Positions 9,324 through 18,377 of a DNA stretch of 64,000 bases are shown here, piece after piece. The translations under genes were made by a program, and so were the position numbers. Under the pieces are notes generated by a model that saw only the letters and a program-made list of their open reading frames with translations, was not told the origin of the DNA and ran no database searches. The stretch comes from Natrialba taiwanensis DSM 12281 (GTDB taxonomy: Archaea; Halobacteriota; Halobacteria; Halobacteriales; Natrialbaceae), in the NCBI RefSeq assembly GCF_000337595.1, contig NZ_AOIL01000042.1, positions 55,903 to 119,902 of the forward strand, written 5' to 3'. How positions within the stretch are numbered: position 1 is the first letter of the stretch; the number at the start of each line of letters is the position of its first letter.

Positions 9324-10718
9324 ATGGAGGCACCGAACGTTTTTTTCTTGTCAGTTGACTCTCTGCGATACGATTATTTCTCGGACTTTCAGGAAACGAT
9401 CGCAGATCGGACAACGGGAGTGAGTTTCACAAATGCGGTATCGACCGCCACACAGACGAGTTCATCAATGCCGATGCTTGCAACGGGATCGTATACTGAC
9501 GAACTCGAGACGTGGGGCTTACCCGAATCTGGAGAGCCTGCTCCGCTCGCTGAAGTTTTTCAGGATTGGGGCTATCGAACGGGGCTTTGGACGGATAACT
9601 TTCTGTTCGGTGCGGACTATAACTACGATCGCGGCTTCGACGGCGGAGACCTCGGGAAACCGACGTGGAAGAAAAAGCTCTCAACGACCCTCCAGAACGG
9701 GCCGATAGAACCGCTGTTCCCGGCAATTGAGTGGACGTATTTCAACATCTTCAAACGGTTTACGCAGTCGCTGGGCGCTGACGAGAATTTCTATCGACCT
9801 GCCAGCTCCCTCAATGAGTCGGCGATCGACTGGGTGACGGCCCAGACGGATCCCACGTTCTGTTGGATTCACTATATGGATCCGCATCATCCGTTTGAAC
9901 CACCGACGGATTATCTCGGTAAGTACAAGTTCAATACCACAGAAAATAGAAACGAATTAAGCCAACTTAGCCGGAACGCTATAAAGGCAAACGGAGAAGG
10001 CTATTCGAGCGCTGAACTTGACGACGTAAAACAGGTATACGAGGCTGCATGTGAGTATCAGGGCGATCAAATACTCGATTTTATTGAACAGCTAGAAGCA
10101 AGTGGACAGTACGATCCTAATCGAGATGTCTTTGTTCTGACCGCCGATCACGGAGAATGCCTGTCGCACGACCAGTACGGGATGATGGGCCACGTTCCAC
10201 CGGCGATCTGGGAAGAGTCCGTCCGGGTCCCCCTCGTCATCTCGATTCCGGAGTGGTCTCGCGAAACAGTCACTCGCCAAGCAACGCTTGCCAACCTCTA
10301 CGAGACAATCGTCACAGCAGTTGACTTCCGGGTAGACGGCGACTCCGAGGAGACTCTACCAACTCCTGCGGATATGACTGCTGAAACCGCCCACTTTGTA
10401 ACTGAATGGGAGGTCCCTGGAACAGATGAGACCCACACCTATCGCGGTGTCCGTCGAGCAGATGGAACGAAATTGTTCGGTGGACACCTCAATGCGCAGG
10501 ATCAAGTTGTACTGACGGAGTATACTGTCGACGAGATTTCAGATACCATTCGTTTTACGTCGACGGGTGAGGAGACTCCAGACGATTCAGACGAACTGGA
10601 ACTCTGGTCTGCACTCATGGAACTCGTCGAAGAACGCGGTTCGGCTATCGATGATGCGGCAGTTGTCACTGGTGAGCTAAACGAAGAACATCTTCGTGAT
10701 CTCGGGTACTTGGATTAG
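9324..10718 (+). CDS. Sulfatase-like / alkaline phosphatase superfamily protein
   Basis: A 464-residue protein of the alkaline phosphatase superfamily. Metal-site segments are clear: VFFLSVDSLRYDYF at the N-terminus, then HYMDPHHPFEPP (near 180), and LTADHGECLSHDQYGMMGH (near 273). The usual sulfatase nucleophile motif C/S-x-P-x-R is replaced by SSSMPMLATGSY. A Ser could still act, but the Arg is absent, so a sulfatase reaction is not assured; phosphoglycerol or phosphate transfer to the glycan is possible. No signal peptide is seen, so it is probably cytoplasmic. An AT box (TTTTACGAA, 9291-9299) lies 25-33 bases before the start. It shares its C-terminal ending (LRDLGYLD) with the next gene (LADLGYL), and the pair probably acts in the same glycan pathway. 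Confidence 0.8.
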   Translation: MEAPNVFFLSVDSLRYDYFSDFQETIADRTTGVSFTNAVSTATQTSSSMPMLATGSYTDELETWGLPESGEPAPLAEVFQDWGYRTGLWTDNFLFGADYNYDRGFDGGDLGKPTWKKKLSTTLQNGPIEPLFPAIEWTYFNIFKRFTQSLGADENFYRPASSLNESAIDWVTAQTDPTFCWIHYMDPHHPFEPPTDYLGKYKFNTTENRNELSQLSRNAIKANGEGYSSAELDDVKQVYEAACEYQGDQILDFIEQLEASGQYDPNRDVFVLTADHGECLSHDQYGMMGHVPPAIWEESVRVPLVISIPEWSRETVTRQATLANLYETIVTAVDFRVDGDSEETLPTPADMTAETAHFVTEWEVPGTDETHTYRGVRRADGTKLFGGHLNAQDQVVLTEYTVDEISDTIRFTSTGEETPDDSDELELWSALMELVEERGSAIDDAAVVTGELNEEHLRDLGYLD

Positions 10719-10894
10719 GCACCTAATGTTATCCCACTATGTCGTAGTGTTATCGAATGGAATGTATTGATTACTTTAGGACGTACTTCCCTTCGCGCAC
10801 CGTAATTCGTTGCAGATCTCCGATCTGACCATAATATGTTCACAGAACTAATACCGGATGGGCCGTAACAAGAGGTGTAGAGGAATAAATCGAC

Positions 10895-11794
10895 ATGTCA
10901 AAAATGCGGGCTGCAATCAATCATCCGTGGACTGCTATTAGAACGGTAAAGTCAAATGTAGCGCGACCTTTTATTGAACCACCATCTGAGCAATCAAACA
11001 TCCTTGAGATGGACTGGGATAATCTTATTATTCTGGATGCTTGTCGATATGATACGTTTAAGAAGCACAACTCTATTGACGGTAATCTTAGGAAAATCTA
11101 TTCTACATCAAGTCATACAGCAGAATTCGTTGAAAAAAACATCAATAAATACTTCCAAGACACTGTATATATAACAGCGAGCCCACAGTTGGCTGGGCAG
11201 GGAGACAAATTTCATCACCTAGAGCACCTTTGGCAGGATTTTTGGGATGATGATTTACGTACGATTCCACCTTGGGATGTCACTGATCAGGCCAAAAAGA
11301 TTGCGCGATTCTATCCGCATAAACGGCTTATAGTACATTATATGCAGCCCCATTATCCATTTATTGGTGGCAAAGGTAGTGAAATTGGCGAGCATGCAAC
11401 ATTCACAGGGAATGTTGAAGATAGAGAAGCGACTTCGGTTTGGGATTTACTAGCTGCGGGTAAGATTAATACCGATTTGGCACAAGCCGCTTATGAAGAA
11501 AACTTAGATATTGCTCTTGAATCCGTTTGTGATCTTGTAGATTCGTTAGTTGGCAAGACAGTTATATCCAGTGACCACGGTAACCTTTTTCGGAAGAAAA
11601 TCGGTTCTCTACCGGTTAGAATCAATGGTCATCCAAAATCATTCCCCGATCCAGAACTACTATCAGTTCCATGGTTAGAGGTCCAAGGAGAAACAAGAAA
11701 GGAAATCATTGAGGATACTAGTCCTACTAGTGATCCTCAATCATATGATGATAACATCGTCCAAGACCGATTGGCTGATCTAGGATATTTATGA
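10895..11794 (+). CDS. Alkaline phosphatase superfamily protein, shorter paralogue-like member
   Basis: A 299-residue protein with the haloarchaeal sulfatase-like pattern LIILDACRYDTF (about 44-55), HYMQPHYPFIGG (about 149-160) and VISSDHGNLF (about 226-235), corresponding to the two metal sites of the superfamily. The central domain is much shorter than in the preceding sulfatase-like protein, and the canonical nucleophile motif is not recognisable. The gene is clearly AT-rich compared with genes before 8.7 kb. Its stop overlaps the next gene by four bases (ATGA), so the two are translationally coupled. It may modify the glycan with a phosphate-type substituent, but the reaction is not deducible. 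Confidence 0.75.
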   Translation: MSKMRAAINHPWTAIRTVKSNVARPFIEPPSEQSNILEMDWDNLIILDACRYDTFKKHNSIDGNLRKIYSTSSHTAEFVEKNINKYFQDTVYITASPQLAGQGDKFHHLEHLWQDFWDDDLRTIPPWDVTDQAKKIARFYPHKRLIVHYMQPHYPFIGGKGSEIGEHATFTGNVEDREATSVWDLLAAGKINTDLAQAAYEENLDIALESVCDLVDSLVGKTVISSDHGNLFRKKIGSLPVRINGHPKSFPDPELLSVPWLEVQGETRKEIIEDTSPTSDPQSYDDNIVQDRLADLGYL

Positions 11795-12957
11795 CAACGA
11801 CTGTTTGCTTTGTCACAAGCGCCGATCTCTCGGGATCGTCTGGACGAAATATTGCTACACGAGAAATCGTGAAGGCATTCGCAGTTGATCCAGACATTCA
11901 GTTGCAACTTATTGTGCCACGTCCACAGCAATCTAGCGCCAATGCAGTCTTTAAGGCTACGTCACAGGTTCTTTTTCTCCCTCTAAAGGATGGGTCAAAG
12001 AAGTGGTATGTCTATTCACAACCCCAACTCCTACGTCACCTCTGGCAGTGTCGTAACTCAGATTTTCTCGTTACTCGTTCACATCCATCACATATTCTCC
12101 CACCACTTGCCTCGGATATCTTTGGAACAAAATATGTACTCTTGATCCGGGGTTTAGCTGCCTTAGATGATCGAAGTCAAGAACAATTTGGGAAACTCGC
12201 TCATCATGTTATTAAAAAGAATTCCAATTCAGCAGATAAAATTGTTATTGCCTATGAGGAGATTGAGCAGCGACTGCAAACTCTAGGGTGGGGCCTCTCA
12301 GAGAAAACTGAAGTATTCCCGAATGCCGTTGACACTTCACGCTTTCATGCGATACCCAAGAACTCTGCACGCGACAAACTTGATATCCAATTTTCTTCTC
12401 AAGACTTTGTTGTCGGATTTGTTGGTAGTGTACGACAACGACACCGCCTTCGATCACTCATTAAAGCGATCGCTATCTGCCAGAGGCAATTGGAGTCAAT
12501 AAAACTACTAATTATCGGTAATGGGCCACAAAAAGAGGCTCTTCAATCACTTTGTGATACAAAAGATATTGAATCGCGTGTTGTCTTCACCGGTCACGTA
12601 CCCCATGATTCTGTCCCAACCTACATTTCGGCTTGTGATGTTCTCTATGGAGTTTCTGACGATGATAGGCCTTCAAACCCCATTAAATGCTATGAGTATT
12701 TGGCTTGTGAACGCCCAATCATCACATCACGAACACCTGAACTGGAATTTGTTGAGGAACTTCCAGCCGGTGAGATGTTAGAGAAGGTCACTCCAGAGAG
12801 GGTTGCTGATGCAATAGTAGATTTGGAACATGCAGGCAGGAGTTTCCGTTCAGAGATGGGACAAAGAGGTAGGAAATACGTTGCCGAACATCATACTTGG
12901 GACCAAATTGTTGATATTTGTACTGCTCCTATAGTTGAAAGCAATGCAGAATATTGA
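11791..12957 (+). CDS. Glycosyltransferase family 4
   Basis: A 388-residue GT-B enzyme. The N-terminal domain starts TTTVCFVTSADLSGSSGRN. The C-terminal donor domain has VVGFVGSVRQRHRLRSLIKA, LLIIGNGPQKEALQSL and RVVFTGHVPHDSVPTYI. The donor loop lacks a clean E-x7-E but keeps SNPIKCYEYLACERPII, as seen in many haloarchaeal group 1 transferases. Start overlap of four bases with the preceding gene indicates an operon. The gene is in the AT-rich section. The sugar transferred cannot be told from sequence. Confidence 0.88.
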   Translation: MTTTVCFVTSADLSGSSGRNIATREIVKAFAVDPDIQLQLIVPRPQQSSANAVFKATSQVLFLPLKDGSKKWYVYSQPQLLRHLWQCRNSDFLVTRSHPSHILPPLASDIFGTKYVLLIRGLAALDDRSQEQFGKLAHHVIKKNSNSADKIVIAYEEIEQRLQTLGWGLSEKTEVFPNAVDTSRFHAIPKNSARDKLDIQFSSQDFVVGFVGSVRQRHRLRSLIKAIAICQRQLESIKLLIIGNGPQKEALQSLCDTKDIESRVVFTGHVPHDSVPTYISACDVLYGVSDDDRPSNPIKCYEYLACERPIITSRTPELEFVEELPAGEMLEKVTPERVADAIVDLEHAGRSFRSEMGQRGRKYVAEHHTWDQIVDICTAPIVESNAEY

Positions 12958-13008
12958 TAGTTGAATAACTCCGGAAGAATATTGTATTTGTGGTGTTGTA
13001 ACTACCTC

Positions 13009-13914
13009 ATGGGAAAAACTTGTGGTGCAGTATATATTGCCACAGGTGCACAATATGTTGACGAAGCAATGGGTTCTATCCGTAGTTTGAAAGAAGAGAC
13101 CTCTGATATCAATATAACCTTACATACCAACGATAAAGGTTTAGTTGGAAAAAACGAAGTGCGGTTGCTAGACTCTATAAATACCATTGAGAGCTATGAG
13201 GGCCACTATGGGGATTCAATCATAACTCCCAATCTACTTCCGTATGATAAAAACCTAGTCTTAGATACAGACACATATGTCAGTGGAGATATTACCCCTG
13301 TATTTTCTCTATTATCGGAATTCGATATTGCCGCTGCTCACAATCCTGGTAGCCGAGTATCAAGAGATATAGGCGGGAATGTAGCTCGAGATGTCCCTAA
13401 TGCATTCCCTCTCTATAATACTGGTGTCGTTGGCTTGAAACGCTGTCAATCTGTTTATGATTTTTTGGATAATTGGGAAACAAAATATGATGAGCTAATG
13501 AATAGAAGTGATAGTAGGCTTAACCAACCGGCTTTTCGGGAAGCACTTTATGAAAGTAATCTTCGAATCGCGACACTTCCTAGTGAATATAACTGCCGTA
13601 TAAGATATCGTGGATCGGTCGGATTTCTAACATCTGATGTCAAAATCATTCATGGTAGACATCCAGTGGGGATCTCGAATCTAGAGAGAAAATTGAACAA
13701 AGATTCTGGAATGAGGGTATTTACCACAAAAAGATATCCTCTACAGTTAATTAATAGGAGTCCTGGTCTGATTTTCTATCTTCGGTCAATTATGAAGGAA
13801 ATGAGAACAAATAGATTCTCTTCGTACTCCTTCATAGGTAGATTTCGCGATTCAATTAAAAAGAGAGGGACTTTGGAAACCATAGAGAAAACCACCAGAG
13901 ATTTACTAGATTGA
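13009..13914 (+). CDS. GT8-like glycosyltransferase (GT-A fold)
   Basis: A 301-residue GT-A type protein. The nucleotide-sugar/metal motif is LVLDTDTYVSGD (residues about 83-94), preceded by LLPYDKN, as in glycogenin/GT8-like and related families. The later NTGVVGLKRC and IHGRHPVG segments fit the fold's acceptor side and the final metal-binding His. I start at ATG 13009 rather than TTG 12961 because TTGTATTTG at 12982-12990 makes a suitable promoter box and the GT-A beta strand (GAVYIATGAQYV) begins right after. It is AT-rich and lies 51 bases after the previous gene. It probably adds a sugar to the same lipid-linked glycan. Confidence 0.75.
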   Translation: MGKTCGAVYIATGAQYVDEAMGSIRSLKEETSDINITLHTNDKGLVGKNEVRLLDSINTIESYEGHYGDSIITPNLLPYDKNLVLDTDTYVSGDITPVFSLLSEFDIAAAHNPGSRVSRDIGGNVARDVPNAFPLYNTGVVGLKRCQSVYDFLDNWETKYDELMNRSDSRLNQPAFREALYESNLRIATLPSEYNCRIRYRGSVGFLTSDVKIIHGRHPVGISNLERKLNKDSGMRVFTTKRYPLQLINRSPGLIFYLRSIMKEMRTNRFSSYSFIGRFRDSIKKRGTLETIEKTTRDLLD

Positions 13915-13933
13915 GAGACATCTAGTTAGAATC

Positions 13934-15187
13934 TTAGCATTGGTTCTTATTGAACGATATACGGTCTGAACTCTGATATAATTGTTCAACAGCTAAGCCC
14001 ATAATTAGCCAGATCGTGTATATTCTTGTCATACGACCCGAGAAGAATACATATACAGAAACAATAACTAGGGACAACAGAACAGCAATCCTTTCTTCTT
14101 CTCTGATTGATATAGACAACCGGAGTAGTGATGTGAAGATGTATGCATGTAGGACGGTATATGTGAGCGCTGCTGGTATTCCAAGATACAAGGCAAAACT
14201 CAACCAGATATTGTGAGGATCATAGATAATTGGCTCACCAATAGATAGTGGAACGTAATTGTGTACACCAACTCCGAATAGGGTGCTTACAGGATTTGAT
14301 ACTGCAATTGATATTGTTTCCAGATATCTGTTTCCCCGGTAAGCTAAGCTCCCTGCCAAATAATCAATTGATAGCAGCCGATTAGTTATCCCAGGTAGAT
14401 CAATAGCGACAAGCGAAATAAATAGTATTCCAAAACTTGCTGTCACAATGGTCCTTGCAAATCTAAAAATTGTATCCCGTTCTAGTAGAGCCATAAAAAT
14501 CACTACAGACATTCCAACTCCCAATAGAGCCGAACGAGATCCTGTTAAAATCAGTCCTGATAAAATTACTGTTAGACCGGCTATTCCGAATATATTGTTG
14601 CCATCTTGATAGTAGTAGCGGCAAACACCAACAACAAAAGCGACTGCCATGCCATGTGATAGATGATTAACTCCGATGGCTAGTTCTGTATTCCCAATCC
14701 GCCGTGCACCTCCAATAGTCAATGCAATGTATATAACTATAGCACTAAATACAACACCTGATAAAAAAATTGAGTATAAGATGTTTTTTGCCCTCACATA
14801 TTGGGATAGAATGATTGTGACTGCAAATAATGCTATGTTCGCCCAAAACTCTGTGAAGAATATAAACACTACACCATTCCGGCTAAATGCTGATATATTA
14901 TAAACAAATGATAATGAAGAACAACATATGAATAGAAACATCATATATATTGTTACATGATCAATACGAGTATTGTATTGCAGAGTAGTAAATAGCACAA
15001 AAACCGACGATAATGCTATGAGGATGGGTATGAAATAAGAAAGACTATCAATATATGGTAAGTTTAGTGGTACATCAAACCCACGCAAAAAGAAAGTATT
15101 TAGAGCTAATGAATACAATATCACATATGACACTACTCTCTTTGTGTTCTTCTTTTCATCTCTCAAATAGTATTTTATATTATTCAT
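13934..15187 (-). CDS. O-antigen ligase / Wzy-like polysaccharide polymerase
   Basis: A 417-residue integral membrane protein with about ten to twelve transmembrane segments. The segment LTGSRSALLGVGMSVVIF (about 211-228) is the hallmark of the O-antigen ligase/polymerase family (PF04932), and a large extracytoplasmic loop follows with YRGNRYLETI and YDPHNIWLSFALYLG. Family members join or polymerise lipid-linked glycan units on the outer side of the membrane. It is transcribed against its neighbours and converges on the GT8-like gene with only 19 bases between stops. With the flippase at 16255 and the glycosylphosphotransferase at 5514 it completes a Wzx/Wzy-type set. It is strongly AT-rich. 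Confidence 0.85.
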   Translation of the reverse strand: MNNIKYYLRDEKKNTKRVVSYVILYSLALNTFFLRGFDVPLNLPYIDSLSYFIPILIALSSVFVLFTTLQYNTRIDHVTIYMMFLFICCSSLSFVYNISAFSRNGVVFIFFTEFWANIALFAVTIILSQYVRAKNILYSIFLSGVVFSAIVIYIALTIGGARRIGNTELAIGVNHLSHGMAVAFVVGVCRYYYQDGNNIFGIAGLTVILSGLILTGSRSALLGVGMSVVIFMALLERDTIFRFARTIVTASFGILFISLVAIDLPGITNRLLSIDYLAGSLAYRGNRYLETISIAVSNPVSTLFGVGVHNYVPLSIGEPIIYDPHNIWLSFALYLGIPAALTYTVLHAYIFTSLLRLSISIREEERIAVLLSLVIVSVYVFFSGRMTRIYTIWLIMGLAVEQLYQSSDRISFNKNQC

Positions 15188-15204
15188 ATACTGGGTGTAT
15201 ACTG

Positions 15205-15217
15205 AGTTGACTCAACT
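15205..15217. promoter_or_regulatory. 13-bp palindrome upstream of the polymerase gene
   Basis: AGTTGA-C-TCAACT is a perfect inverted repeat located 18-30 bases upstream of the minus-strand start at 15187, where the core promoter should lie. An operator is possible but not shown; a single short palindrome in AT-rich DNA can arise by chance. Confidence 0.3.
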
Positions 15218-15408
15218 GCATGGTTCTCATTCTGGTTTGGATATAGGCAGACACATAGTTGTTTTGTAATAGCTGGCGGATGTAATATAATCCAGAAGAT
15301 CTACTCTGGAAATAGTCTCTACCATCAAATTATAGGGGCTAACAATTGATAACCTATGCCAAAAATAGCTAACCTAATACGGATGGAGAACGGCCATTAG
15401 AACACAAT

Positions 15409-16242
15409 ATGCCAGTGAGAAAACCCATCAATAACGGATTGCGATATTTGAGATGCTTATTTCATGGGAGCAATGTTGAAAAATACATCCGTCAGATCGG
15501 ACTTGACCAATATCTCTCTGGCCCCTATTGGTCTCTCGTTCATAGATTTTCCAATAATACTCAAACTCATACTATTGTTGATCAAAGCGTTGAATTTCGG
15601 ACCGAATCATTCACTGAATTCATGCGATTCCAGAACCTAAATCATGAACAACCAGTGATAAAGAATTTATTATGTTCAATAGATTCGGATGATGTATTCT
15701 ATGATATTGGAGCAAATGTGGGGACTTATACCTGTTTTGTAGCACCAAAAATAGACCGTGGACAAATCGTTTCATTCGAGCCAGAACCACATAATGCGAT
15801 GCGTCTACAAGATAATCTTGATTTAAACGATTTTGATAGTCAAATCATCAGAGTGGCATTAACAGACACTAACACAACTATTGACTTTGCGCTTTCTGGG
15901 AACGAAACTGGTGAAGGAGAACATGCAATCTCTCTGACCGATGGTGAAGATACAATCAAAGTTGAAGCTGCAAGAGGAGACTCAATAATTGATCAACGTA
16001 ATTTGGAGGTTCCAACAGTATTAAAGATAGATGTAGAAGGAGCAGAATTGTCAACCTTGCGTGGGTTTAAAAAAACGATCCATGAACACGCCCGACTAGT
16101 ATATGTTGAAGTGCATCCGGAGAAACTTCCCGAGTTTGGTGGTACTGTATCAGAAGTGCGCGCCTTCCTTGAAGGGGCCGGGTTTGATGTAGCTGAGATT
16201 CCTCAGAAGCGAAGCGAGGTTTTTTTACGAGCATCGAAATAG
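15409..16242 (+). CDS. FkbM family methyltransferase
   Basis: A 277-residue SAM-dependent methyltransferase. The SAM-binding motif I is DVFYDIGANVGTYTCFVA (about 96-113), followed by IVSFEPEPHNAMRLQDNL, where the acidic residues bind the ribose. The late VLKIDVEGAELSTLRGF (about 203-219) is the FkbM family signature, with YVEVHPE after it. FkbM proteins O-methylate sugars or related acceptors, and in halophilic glycan loci they commonly cap glycans. It lies 13 bases before the flippase, likely one transcript. It is AT-rich like its neighbours. Confidence 0.9.
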   Translation: MPVRKPINNGLRYLRCLFHGSNVEKYIRQIGLDQYLSGPYWSLVHRFSNNTQTHTIVDQSVEFRTESFTEFMRFQNLNHEQPVIKNLLCSIDSDDVFYDIGANVGTYTCFVAPKIDRGQIVSFEPEPHNAMRLQDNLDLNDFDSQIIRVALTDTNTTIDFALSGNETGEGEHAISLTDGEDTIKVEAARGDSIIDQRNLEVPTVLKIDVEGAELSTLRGFKKTIHEHARLVYVEVHPEKLPEFGGTVSEVRAFLEGAGFDVAEIPQKRSEVFLRASK

Positions 16243-16254
16243 CCATTAAGTAGA

Positions 16255-17772
16255 ATGCAGACTAGCCTATTTCGGCGATTTATATCAATCCTTGGAGCTA
16301 AAATCACAACTCTCCTACTTGGATTATTCATAACACCTATTCTCGTGCGTTTGCTTGGTAGTTCTCTGTATGGTGATTATGCATTTATTCTCTCTATTTT
16401 AGGAATTACGATGATTCTCGCCAATGCTGGTATCTTTGATGGTGCTCGAAAGTATATTGCAGAAGATAGAGAAGATTCTAATTGGGTTGAGCATGTTTTT
16501 GGATTTTATCTGCGCGTAGCTGCTCAATTGGCTGCTCTTGCAGCCTTTTTATTTATACTATTTTCCTGGTTTGGCCTATCTGATCGATTCTTCAATTCTA
16601 ATTTCTCTATTTATTTTTATTTGCTTGCTGCTCTGATCATTAGCCGACAAGCATATTCTGTCGCTCGAGGTGGATTAATGGGCCTTGGTTTTGAGGATCA
16701 GAGCGAACCACTCAGTATTCTCAAAAAAGTACTTTTCGGTATTTTTGGCCTTTCATTCGCTTATATTGGATATGATGTTGCTGGTATTCTTTTGGGACAC
16801 ATTCTTGCAAGTCTCATAACCTCTCTTCTCGCCTTTATGATATTATTCCGCCATCTAAATACCAGATATGTTTTCACCCGTGTTCCAGCAAAATTCCCAA
16901 AGAAAAGCTTACTTTCATTCAATTTCTTCAGCATTATACTGATATTTATGACATCTTCACTATATCATGTTGATATTCTTCTTCTTCGTCCAATAACTGG
17001 GAGCGAGGCAACTGGTTACTATCGGGCAGCGCTTGTTGTTGCTGAGTTTCTTTGGTTTGTTCCAAATGCAATTCAAATGTTCCTTCTCCATTCATCCTCT
17101 GAATTATGGTCAAAAAACAAGATTTCAGAGATAACAAATATTGTTTCTAAGGTGACTAGATACAATCTATTACTAGTACTTTTATTCTCAGTTGGCCTTG
17201 CAGCGCTTGCTAATGATTTTGTTACAGTGTACTTTGGTCCGGATTTCTCTCCAACTGTTCGACCCCTACTGTTACTATTACCTGGCACACTTGGATTTGC
17301 ACTTGCTAGACCAATATTTGCTGTTGGACAAGGTAAGGGTGAACTTCGTATTCTGATTTTAGCGACCGGTGCTGCAGCAGTCATGAATCTTTGTTTAAAC
17401 CTTTTATTGATACCATTATATGGGATATCTGGAGCTGCTGTTGCTACTAGTATTAGTTATGGGTCAATGGTTGTATTCCATGTTATAGCCGCCCGGAAAA
17501 TTGGGTTTGACCCAGTCAGTGATCTCCGACTCTCAAAGATTGTGTTTGTTGCTCTAACATCTTCAATCGTTATTTTTGGTATTTCTTCTATAATCTCTTC
17601 CTCTTACCTATCCCTATCTATCGTCCCTCCGATTGGGTTCATTGTATATATTATATTAACAGTGAAATTTGGAGTTCTATCTTCTGAGGAAATTGATGAC
17701 TTTGCACAACGGTTACCAAATCCAATTGATGAACATTTCAGAAGATTTGTAGTTGTATTACAAAATCATTAA
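16255..17772 (+). CDS. Wzx-like polysaccharide flippase (MOP superfamily)
   Basis: A 505-residue integral membrane protein with about 12-14 hydrophobic helices and the N-terminal pattern FISILGAKITTLLLGLFITP followed by LVRLLGSSLYGDYAF, typical of polysaccharide transporters of the MOP superfamily. The LLRPITGSEATGYYRAAL and IPLYGISGAAVATSISYG segments recur in the family. Such proteins flip lipid-linked oligosaccharides across the membrane. It follows the FkbM gene by 13 bases and is the last gene of the AT-rich glycan cassette. Confidence 0.9.
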   Translation: MQTSLFRRFISILGAKITTLLLGLFITPILVRLLGSSLYGDYAFILSILGITMILANAGIFDGARKYIAEDREDSNWVEHVFGFYLRVAAQLAALAAFLFILFSWFGLSDRFFNSNFSIYFYLLAALIISRQAYSVARGGLMGLGFEDQSEPLSILKKVLFGIFGLSFAYIGYDVAGILLGHILASLITSLLAFMILFRHLNTRYVFTRVPAKFPKKSLLSFNFFSIILIFMTSSLYHVDILLLRPITGSEATGYYRAALVVAEFLWFVPNAIQMFLLHSSSELWSKNKISEITNIVSKVTRYNLLLVLLFSVGLAALANDFVTVYFGPDFSPTVRPLLLLLPGTLGFALARPIFAVGQGKGELRILILATGAAAVMNLCLNLLLIPLYGISGAAVATSISYGSMVVFHVIAARKIGFDPVSDLRLSKIVFVALTSSIVIFGISSIISSSYLSLSIVPPIGFIVYIILTVKFGVLSSEEIDDFAQRLPNPIDEHFRRFVVVLQNH

Positions 17773-17847
17773 CTCAATAAGTTATTAGGGGACTGAGTCA
17801 TCAATGATCCATATCATCATCGTATTGTCTTGAGTCAAAATGTTTGG

Positions 17848-18153
17848 TTATCTATTTTCTTCAAGTTCACTTGCAGCAAGCTCACCACGAAGATAGGCAA
17901 GACCGCGATCTGTGATTCGATAGTAGCCGCGTTTTTCATCGATCTTTTCGAGCAAGTTAGCATCTGAGAGGACGTTCATCCGCCGAGAGACGGTATTTTG
18001 GCTTCGGTCGAGAACGCCGAGTTCTTCGACAAGATTGTACCAGACGGTTGTTGGTGGGAGTGCAATCCGATGGCCCGCATTGGTCTCTAGTTCTTGAAGA
18101 TACTCTAAAATTGCATCGTCAGCTTCGTTCATCCACGATACGCGGGCCCGCAT
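17848..18153 (-). CDS. Winged-helix regulator, PhiH1-repressor-like
   Basis: A 101-residue winged-helix protein. MRARVSWMNEADDAILEYL at the start, a recognition region NTVSRRMNVLSDANLLEKID (about 54-73) and the wing GYYRITDRGLAYL match the haloarchaeal family named for the phage PhiH repressor, whose members act as small dimeric DNA-binding repressors. GC-rich composition distinguishes it from the flippase gene. A box AATTAATC (minus strand, about 18177-18184) is placed 24-31 bases before its start. A palindrome at 18211-18234 lies between it and the divergently transcribed operon at 18378, a natural target for autoregulation. Regulatory target genes are inference. Confidence 0.85.
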   Translation of the reverse strand: MRARVSWMNEADDAILEYLQELETNAGHRIALPPTTVWYNLVEELGVLDRSQNTVSRRMNVLSDANLLEKIDEKRGYYRITDRGLAYLRGELAASELEENR

Positions 18154-18210
18154 GTCTCGGAGGTCATCTGTTTGGTGATTAATTGCACCGGATCGGACGC
18201 TTGTTGAGCT

Positions 18211-18234
18211 ATATGGTCCAAATATGGGCCATAT
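18211..18234. promoter_or_regulatory. Operator candidate: 9-bp inverted repeat
   Basis: ATATGGTCC-AAATAT-GGGCCATAT: nine-base arms with one mismatch around an AT spacer. It sits 58-81 bases upstream of the winged-helix start and about 80 bases before the divergent operon's possible starts. The size suits a small dimeric winged-helix protein. Binding is inference. Confidence 0.55.
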
Positions 18235-18291
18235 ACACTAGAAACTAAGTAACATGAATCTGTACGTCTTGGTAGGGACGCTATACGCGGA

Positions 18292-18313
18292 TTCGACTCT
18301 CTAGAAAGTCGAA
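18292..18313 (+). promoter_or_regulatory. Inverted repeat after a TATA-like box, head of coiled-coil operon
   Basis: TTCGACT and AGTCGAA flank an eight-base spacer, immediately after CTATAC (18281-18286), which resembles a promoter box. An in-frame ATG follows at 18315. The element is either an operator over the transcription start or the stem of a short leader hairpin. Confidence 0.35.
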
Positions 18314-18377
18314 AATGCGGATCGGTGCTGCAGACACCGAGTCCGCGAGAAGCTCCCGTAATTCCCCTACGGAAGCC

